A DNA stretch of 10,475 bases from CAZDUZ01 sp964508755 (lineage in GTDB: Bacteria > Patescibacteriota > Dojkabacteria > SC72 > JAFGCJ01): positions 1-10,475 of the forward strand of contig CAZDUZ010000030.1 of NCBI GenBank assembly GCA_964508755.1, given 5' to 3'. Positions 6,646 through 10,475 of the stretch are shown here, in pieces. The notes beneath the pieces are model-generated. The model ran no database searches. It had not been told where the DNA came from and was given only the letters and a program-made list of their open reading frames with translations. Numbering within the stretch: position 1 is the first letter of the stretch; every line of letters starts with the position of its first letter. The translations under genes and the position numbers were made by a program.

Positions 6646-7463
6646 TTCTTATTATCTTTTTTACGCCTTAGTACCATGACATGCCCGCCTTCTCCGTTTG
6701 CTGAACGACCCAAAAGTGTAATTTTAACTTTCGAATCTCGTACAGTCGGTCTTTCTACTCGCTCTTCGTAGGAAACACCATCGATATACTTTTGATAATC
6801 TTCTTTATTTTTAAATCTAAACGGAAGATCCCTCCACGAAACTCGGTGCGAAGCAACTATTTCAAAATCGCACTCATTCGCAAGTTCAACTAACATATCA
6901 TAATCAACTTGAAATACAGGAGCTATGTGCACATACTCACCCATCCTCATAAGCTCACGATAAACCTGTTTTCGTGCTTCAAGCGGAATTTGATAGGTAG
7001 ACCACAGAGCAAGTACCGTTCCGAATGTATCGTCGGCGAACGGAAGACTTCGTCCATCAGCCTGTACAAAGGTACGTCCATCTGTTCCAGAAAGATAACG
7101 GTTAACAGTTACCAATTTTTTGTACAAAGGATGTGAAGTATCCACCACTCTCATAAGTCCTCGTATCGGCAATGAAAGGATCCAGCGAATAGGTTGATCT
7201 GGTGTTATGGAAAGATCACTTTGAAGATCAACATCAACAACACGACTTGATAATCCTTGTAGTTCTAATTCCTGACCAATATTCGAAGCACCACACCCAA
7301 AATTCAAAACCCTTTGTCCATCTAATAACTCGGCTGAAAACCCTAACGAGTTTTCATAAGCTTCAAGTCGGTTTCCTGAAGTAATAAGTCCCTCTAATTT
7401 CGGCACCTGAGATGCGTCCGTTCCATGTTTGTCAACAATTCGTACTCCTCCATACTCCCCCAT
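6636..7463 (-). CDS. Class I SAM-dependent methyltransferase
   Basis: The 275-residue protein has the Rossmann signatures of the Methyltransf_11-like group: motif I VLNFGCGASNIG (52-63) for S-adenosylmethionine, an acidic strand end VVDVD (75-79), FVQADGRSLPFADDTFGTVL (132-151) and the following LALWSTYQIP. Such enzymes methylate small molecules, lipids, quinones or glycans; nothing visible fixes the substrate. The 45 residues before motif I include a NRLEAYENSLG stretch seen in several uncharacterised methyltransferases, which is only a suggestive similarity. There is no ribosome site before the ATG; a weak -10-like TATTAG lies five bases upstream, which would also give a leaderless message. 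Its 3' end overlaps the broken transporter on the other strand. Upstream, 37 bases separate it from the pacifastin-like protein gene. Confidence 0.82.
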   Translation of the reverse strand: MGEYGGVRIVDKHGTDASQVPKLEGLITSGNRLEAYENSLGFSAELLDGQRVLNFGCGASNIGQELELQGLSSRVVDVDLQSDLSITPDQPIRWILSLPIRGLMRVVDTSHPLYKKLVTVNRYLSGTDGRTFVQADGRSLPFADDTFGTVLALWSTYQIPLEARKQVYRELMRMGEYVHIAPVFQVDYDMLVELANECDFEIVASHRVSWRDLPFRFKNKEDYQKYIDGVSYEERVERPTVRDSKVKITLLGRSANGEGGHVMVLRRKKDNKNQE

Positions 7464-7500
7464 GTGGACTAATACTTATTTTTAAGTTAAGCACCGATCA

Positions 7501-8337
7501 TTATTTCCTTAACTCTACCCTCGATACAATTTCATCGAACACTCCTTGAATTTCTATCATTTCGTCAACTTCTGCATCGCTCGTCATCATGACTCTAACG
7601 GAACTTGGTTCGTCCCATAATCCCAGCGAAAGACAGGGAAGTCCCTCAACATAATTTACAGGTTTTGTTTCTCTACAAAACGACTCATCAACAACCAATC
7701 CATAACCACCTTCATATCGAGCTCCGCCTGACCCTGATACAAAACTAAGTGGCAATCCAATAATTGACTTATTATCTTCGCTTCTTAACTCAATAGCACG
7801 ACTGCCATCTTCCACCGTCATGTATTCTTTACCTTCTCCACCATACTCCAAATACATTGTTCCAGATTTATAATTAAGACGTACTCCACACAGCTCGCCT
7901 GTTTGAGTTACTTCTGCAGAAACGACTTCTGGATATTTAACTGTTAAGTCAAGTGAATTGGCGCACGAAGCAGTTATTGTTTCATTATAAGAAAGAGAAT
8001 CCTTAATCTCAGTGGTATTGTCAGAAGAAGTAGCATCCTCACACGCCTTCTCAGTGCATGATACTTGTCCGTCACTTTCACAAGTACAGGTATTACAACC
8101 ATCAGTAGCAACAAACGAATCCCCGCCATAATACACAACTCCGTCATAGGTACAGAGGGATATTGCTCCGTCATTATCTTCTGGTGTATGTATTTCTCCA
8201 CCTTGTTTCCAAACCATATAACCTAAGCCAATAAGAAGCCCTAAAGTTATTGCAACAACGAGTACGATAATCAATACCTTACTAATACGAAAGGTGTTTT
8301 TGTTTGAAGACACTTGTGTAGATATTTTTGATTTCAC
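7501..8337 (-). CDS. Membrane-anchored protein with a pacifastin/VWC-like cysteine domain
   Basis: The 278-residue protein starts with a basic N-terminus and one membrane helix (about 20-43, VLIIVLVVAITLGLLIGLGY), so most of it should lie outside the cytoplasm. Residues 62-99 hold six cysteines in the order C-x18-C-N-x-C-x-C-x3-G-x3-C-T-x3-C (DGCNTCTCESDG and SCTEKAC). From the second cysteine on this follows the pacifastin protease-inhibitor signature; the first spacing is longer, as in VWC domains. A Ser/Thr/Asp-rich linker (101-118) leads to a C-terminal region of about 155 residues with four more cysteines (125, 150, 221, 235), probably beta-rich, that I do not recognise. The start codon is GTG with no ribosome site; no ATG lies before the membrane helix. 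Role unknown: surface binding, protease inhibition or structure are all open. Confidence 0.75.
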   Translation of the reverse strand: MKSKISTQVSSNKNTFRISKVLIIVLVVAITLGLLIGLGYMVWKQGGEIHTPEDNDGAISLCTYDGVVYYGGDSFVATDGCNTCTCESDGQVSCTEKACEDATSSDNTTEIKDSLSYNETITASCANSLDLTVKYPEVVSAEVTQTGELCGVRLNYKSGTMYLEYGGEGKEYMTVEDGSRAIELRSEDNKSIIGLPLSFVSGSGGARYEGGYGLVVDESFCRETKPVNYVEGLPCLSLGLWDEPSSVRVMMTSDAEVDEMIEIQGVFDEIVSRVELRK

Positions 8338-8495
8338 CGGAGAATGAGGATTAAGTAAAAAAGGTGGAGCGTAGAGAATGGGTTACAAACCAGATATTAT
8401 TAGATTAAGTAATGAACTCAAACAACTTACATTATTACGAAAACCGTAGTACTAACAACGGCTTCCACAAATCATCTCAGGATATACCTGACTTT
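8338..8495. other. Intergenic stretch between the two membrane-protein genes
   Basis: These 158 bases hold no credible gene. A short plus-strand frame beginning at 8412 runs into the membrane-protein gene and looks like chance. The stretch contains a direct repeat GATTAAGTAA (8349-8358 and 8403-8412) and a weak hairpin described separately. No convincing promoter for the GTG-started gene at 8337 was found. Confidence 0.5.
8441..8464 (-). terminator. Weak terminator-like hairpin after the small membrane-protein gene
   Basis: On the minus strand AAGCCGT (8464-8458) pairs with ACGGTTT (8447-8441), seven pairs including one G-U, around a ten-base loop. The T run that follows is short (four T), so termination would be inefficient. 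It lies about 32 bases past the stop of the membrane-protein gene. Confidence 0.28.
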
Positions 8496-8930
8496 TTATT
8501 TCCAAGGGGTACAATAGTCGCCTCCATGAAGTGGATTGTAAACCCCGTTTTCAATGCTAACCTCAGGTGTTGGACGTTCGACAAATTCTCTCCATAAGGC
8601 TAATCCTATTGTTAGATATGTAACGATTACAACTCCCACCGAGAATGTCAAAACTGATCCCCAATACCATTTTAAATTGCACTTATTATATAAGTAAAGA
8701 ACAGACAACATCAGTAAACCAGATAAAACAAGTCCTACAATACTAAAATAACTTGACTCTTGACAGCCAGGAAGAACGCAGGTCGTAAACGAAATTACAG
8801 GAAACGGAAGTAATAGTCGATAACATCCAAGTGTAAAAAAAATATGTGCAACAGTCGATAGCAGGTTCACGATGATCAACGGTATAAGAAGCGCGAGACC
8901 GATTATTATAACGCTCTTACCTAGTTGCAT
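8496..8930 (-). CDS. Small three-helix membrane protein, unknown function
   Basis: The 144-residue protein has three hydrophobic segments (about 5-30, 61-81 and 90-114). The short loop between helices 2 and 3 is basic (YNKCNLKWYW), so it should face the cytoplasm. The first loop and the C-terminal tail would then face outward, which places Cys36, 51, 56 and 140 outside, where disulfides are possible. I do not recognise the family. The ATG at 8928-8930 has AAGG nine bases upstream; a TTG one codon earlier is also possible. A probable -10 box lies about 36 bases upstream. It sits between the tRNA gene and the pacifastin-like protein gene on the same strand, and the two membrane proteins may belong together, but nothing proves it. 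Confidence 0.6.
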   Translation of the reverse strand: MQLGKSVIIIGLALLIPLIIVNLLSTVAHIFFTLGCYRLLLPFPVISFTTCVLPGCQESSYFSIVGLVLSGLLMLSVLYLYNKCNLKWYWGSVLTFSVGVVIVTYLTIGLALWREFVERPTPEVSIENGVYNPLHGGDYCTPWK

Positions 8931-8965
8931 CAAACAAAACCTTAAATGACCAATTTACTTCAATA

Positions 8966-8993
8966 ATTGTACCGAACAGTGTAACCAAACAAG
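8966..8993 (-). promoter_or_regulatory. Weak promoter for the small membrane-protein gene
   Basis: TACAAT is read on the minus strand at 8971-8966, with only poor -35 candidates around 8987-8993 (TTGTTT or CTTGTT, 15-16 bases away). The predicted start near 8959 gives a leader of about 28 bases with the AAGG ribosome site in it. This region follows the 3' end of the tRNA gene, so read-through from the tRNA is an alternative. Confidence 0.3.
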
Positions 8994-9003
8994 ATTGAAA
9001 CTA

Positions 9004-9077
9004 TGGACCCTACTGGGATCGAACCAGTGACCTCACGAATGTGAATCGTGCGCTCTGGCCAGCTGAGCTAAGGGTCC
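9004..9077 (-). tRNA. tRNA-Val (anticodon CAC)
   Basis: The minus strand folds into a full cloverleaf of 74 bases. The acceptor stem GGACCCT pairs with AGGGTCC in seven perfect pairs, followed by discriminator A. The D arm is GCTC/GAGC, the anticodon stem CACGA/TCGTG holds the loop TTCACAT, and the T arm is ACTGG-TTCGATC-CCAGT. The loop puts CAC at positions 34-36, which reads the valine codon GUG. The CCA end is not encoded (the next bases are TAG), so it must be added by the CCA-adding enzyme. No clear promoter of its own was found in the 41 bases before it, so it may be co-transcribed with the hydrolase gene upstream. Confidence 0.95.
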
Positions 9078-9118
9078 TATCACCTTCTATTAAAACAACT
9101 GTGAATGATTTTACCCTC

Positions 9119-9940
9119 TTAGGTGACTTTTTCCAACGTGCCTAAAAAAGTTCCCATATGCGTATATGTTTCCTGAACAGCCGAAGGAACATCCGAATGA
9201 CCACCCCCCGGAACAATAGCAATCTTGCAATTGGTATTCGCTTCCTTTTGTAAATACGCGATATTTGAAGATGAAACAAGCGGATCAATAGGGTCATACA
9301 CAAAGAGAGAGGGGACCGCTGGATGTGCATCATATTCAGCGTTCACAATGAGTTCAGCAAATTTGCGTCTATACTTTGTCGGAAACATCTGCACACGCTC
9401 TGCAAGGGAGTTGTTAACAGGCACTCTCAGAACCCTCGACATAGCTCTGACAAGTCTTCCGCTTTTTACTACCACTTGTACGCGAGGCGGCACTTTTGTT
9501 CCTGTAGCAACGAGCTTTGCTTGTCTTGTTAATCCTTTTTTCTTGATAAGCGGTGAGGCCCACACGATAACCCCCTTAAGCCACGGCGCTCCACGAAATA
9601 ATGTCTCAGTTTCATAAGCAACGATTCCTCCGAGTGAATAACCTGCAAGCACAACATTTTTCAGTTTTAAATGCTTTACCAAACGTTCGACGTATCTCGC
9701 AACACCTTCAAGACTGTCGATACCTTCAAATGAAATTCCGCAATGTCCGGGTAAATCAATTGCAATATACCTGTAACCTTGAGGTAAATGACGAATGACA
9801 GACATCGACCAATCTTTATCGCATGTTACCCCATGAAAGAATAAAACGGTGATATTGCCAACCCCAACATCATAATACTGATAATGGAAACCTTCCAAGT
9901 CGCAACTTTGTGGTACCAATCCCGATTCAGGGTTACTCAT
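9119..9940 (-). CDS. Alpha/beta-fold hydrolase
   Basis: The 273-residue protein has the complete catalytic pattern of the Abhydrolase_1/6 group. The oxyanion-hole region is VLFFHGVTCDKDW (32-44). A strand-turn IAIDLPGHCGIS (59-70) follows, where DLPGHG is the usual form. The nucleophile elbow LAGYSLGGIVAYE (98-110) has Ser102. The late acidic residue is in FVYDPIDPLV (probably Asp219), and the histidine is in VPGGGHSDVP (His248). A lid region with basic residues spans about 133-190. No signal peptide or membrane helix is visible, so it is cytoplasmic. Substrate unknown: esterase, lactonase or thioesterase activities are all possible. The ATG overlaps the stop of the zinc-ribbon gene by eight bases (ATGAGTAA) without a ribosome site, so it is translated by coupling. 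Confidence 0.88.
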   Translation of the reverse strand: MSNPESGLVPQSCDLEGFHYQYYDVGVGNITVLFFHGVTCDKDWSMSVIRHLPQGYRYIAIDLPGHCGISFEGIDSLEGVARYVERLVKHLKLKNVVLAGYSLGGIVAYETETLFRGAPWLKGVIVWASPLIKKKGLTRQAKLVATGTKVPPRVQVVVKSGRLVRAMSRVLRVPVNNSLAERVQMFPTKYRRKFAELIVNAEYDAHPAVPSLFVYDPIDPLVSSSNIAYLQKEANTNCKIAIVPGGGHSDVPSAVQETYTHMGTFLGTLEKVT

Positions 9941-10358
9941 CGTCGAGTGCAGTCAAGACTTCATCGAGAGAAGAATCTTCGTCTCCCATCGAATCCGCGG
10001 AAAAACCAGTTTCATCTCCGTCAGAGTAAATATCTCCTAAATTGAAACCACCATCCTCAACCATACGATCAACAACAGGATCCCCTAACTCTTCTGACGC
10101 AACACTAGACTTAGCTACCAGTTCATCTTCTGGAACGGTACCCGCTTCATCTTTAGAAACAGATGTGTCAACAACTACATCATCTTCCTGCCGACTTTCG
10201 ACCTTCACTACATCCATAGGACTATCGCACTGAGAACAGTAAATAACCTTTTCATCTTCCTCACCACAGTTTGGACAATGCAAATAAATAACCTTTACTT
10301 GCGGTTCAACCTTGGGAACTTTTTGCGTTAGTTTTCTTACCACTTTTTTCGGTGTCAT
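9933..10358 (-). CDS. Acidic zinc-ribbon protein, unknown function
   Basis: The 141-residue protein starts basic (seven Lys/Arg in the first 16 residues). It then has one zinc ribbon with HCPNCG and YCSQCDSPM (Cys 28, 31, 41, 44), and from about residue 52 a long Asp/Glu/Ser/Val-rich tail that looks disordered and ends in LDEVLTALDDE. The bipolar charge and a single ribbon suggest a small binding or scaffold protein, possibly for nucleic acid or another protein; no family is recognised. The promoter just upstream places the transcription start on the A of the ATG, so it is probably translated from a leaderless message. It is the first gene of a unit with the alpha/beta hydrolase, whose start overlaps its stop. 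Confidence 0.7.
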   Translation of the reverse strand: MTPKKVVRKLTQKVPKVEPQVKVIYLHCPNCGEEDEKVIYCSQCDSPMDVVKVESRQEDDVVVDTSVSKDEAGTVPEDELVAKSSVASEELGDPVVDRMVEDGGFNLGDIYSDGDETGFSADSMGDEDSSLDEVLTALDDE

Positions 10359-10364
10359 GATTAC

Positions 10365-10392
10365 ATAATAACATGCAAAATATTCAGGTCAA
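10365..10392 (-). promoter_or_regulatory. Strong extended -10 promoter for the zinc-ribbon/hydrolase unit
   Basis: On the minus strand TTGACC (10392-10387, five of six to the -35 consensus) is followed after 16 bases by TATTAT (10370-10365, five of six). It is preceded by TGT, an extended -10 element. Counting the last -10 base as -7 puts +1 at 10358, the A of the ATG, so the message would be leaderless. This is the best promoter in the window. Confidence 0.65.
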
Positions 10393-10395
10393 GAG

Positions 10396-10434
10396 AAAAA
10401 ACGGGTATCTATTTTAATCTCTCTTTTTACCCAT
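10396..10434 (-). terminator. Possible intrinsic terminator after the SEC-C gene
   Basis: On the minus strand ATGGGTA (10434-10428) can pair with TACCCGT (10407-10401), seven pairs with one U-G, followed by a run of six T (10401-10396). The loop is large (20 bases) and the stem uses the last codons and stop of the gene. It directly precedes the promoter of the zinc-ribbon gene, a sensible place for termination. Confidence 0.4.
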
Positions 10435-10475
10435 ACTTCGGATAGCAGCATTTCTTGTATTTTTTGCCACTTCCG
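10427..10475 (-). CDS. C-terminal end of a SEC-C motif protein (SecA-like tail), cut by right edge
   Basis: The last bases of the window, read on the minus strand, code for GSGKKYKKCCYPKYG and then TAA. GSGKKYKKCC is the second half of the SEC-C zinc-binding motif (C-x-C-GSGKKYKKCC/H), which ends SecA, the preprotein-translocation ATPase, and also several small SEC-C proteins of other functions. The first half of the motif, with its two cysteines, lies beyond the edge. Only 15 residues are visible, so SecA is plausible but not shown. A tail ending in CCYPKYG is somewhat unlike the common SecA ending in KKCHG. Confidence 0.7.
   Translation of the reverse strand, partial: GSGKKYKKCCYPKYG

Noticed and set aside
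8349..8412. Direct repeat GATTAAGTAA (two copies, 54 bases apart), considered as an operator or a repeat array
   Set aside because: There are only two A/T-rich copies, the second running into a chance ATG; this is too little to call regulation or an array.
8412..8597. A 61-codon plus-strand frame partly in intergenic DNA
   Set aside because: Its second half is antisense to the small membrane protein; it has no ribosome site and no motif.
9004..9077. tRNA-His (GTG anticodon) read on the plus strand
   Set aside because: The D arm, T arm (TTCGATC) and discriminator base have correct order only on the minus strand, where the anticodon is CAC.
9225..9617. A 130-codon open frame on the plus strand
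   Set aside because: It is antisense to the alpha/beta hydrolase, which has a full catalytic triad; the translation shows nothing family-like.

Overview
The window is a gene-dense, moderately AT-rich bacterial segment read with the standard bacterial code (TGA works as a stop, for example in the ATGA overlap at 4732-4735). Short or overlapping gene junctions, an anaerobic fermentation operon with an ADP-forming acyl-CoA synthetase, few Shine-Dalgarno sites and a tRNA without an encoded CCA fit a Candidate Phyla Radiation (Patescibacteria) or similar small anaerobic fermenter. That placement is inference; no marker gene here settles it. A DPANN-like archaeon is less likely because of the bacterial-type -35/-10 promoters and the SEC-C tail.

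Layout. Positions 1-1311 (minus strand) hold two overlapping GT4-type glycosyltransferase genes, the second running off the left edge: the end of a surface-polysaccharide locus. A divergent intergenic region (1312-1470) carries promoters for both directions. From 1471 to 6420 (plus strand) lies a tight five-gene operon: a fused alpha-beta ADP-forming acyl-CoA synthetase, then the alpha, beta, gamma and ferredoxin (delta) subunits of a 2-oxoacid:ferredoxin oxidoreductase. All junctions overlap by 1-14 bases. Together they would decarboxylate a 2-oxoacid to an acyl-CoA, pass electrons to ferredoxin, and turn the thioester into ATP plus free acid. A truncated MFS transporter (6433-6645) follows directly and breaks off after its first membrane helix, at a perfect 8-bp inverted repeat.

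From 6636 to the right end everything is on the minus strand: a class I SAM methyltransferase, a membrane-anchored protein with a pacifastin/VWC-like cysteine domain, a small three-helix membrane protein, tRNA-Val(CAC), an alpha/beta hydrolase, an acidic zinc-ribbon protein coupled to it, and the last codons of a protein ending in a SEC-C zinc motif (SecA or a similar protein), cut by the right edge. The block between the broken transporter and the tRNA looks like accessory content.

The most notable points are the coupled acyl-CoA synthetase/oxidoreductase energy module, two promoters that place transcription starts at or within a few bases of the ATG (leaderless messages), the pacifastin-like ectodomain, and the transporter breakpoint. 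There is no CRISPR array, integrase or transposase in the window.
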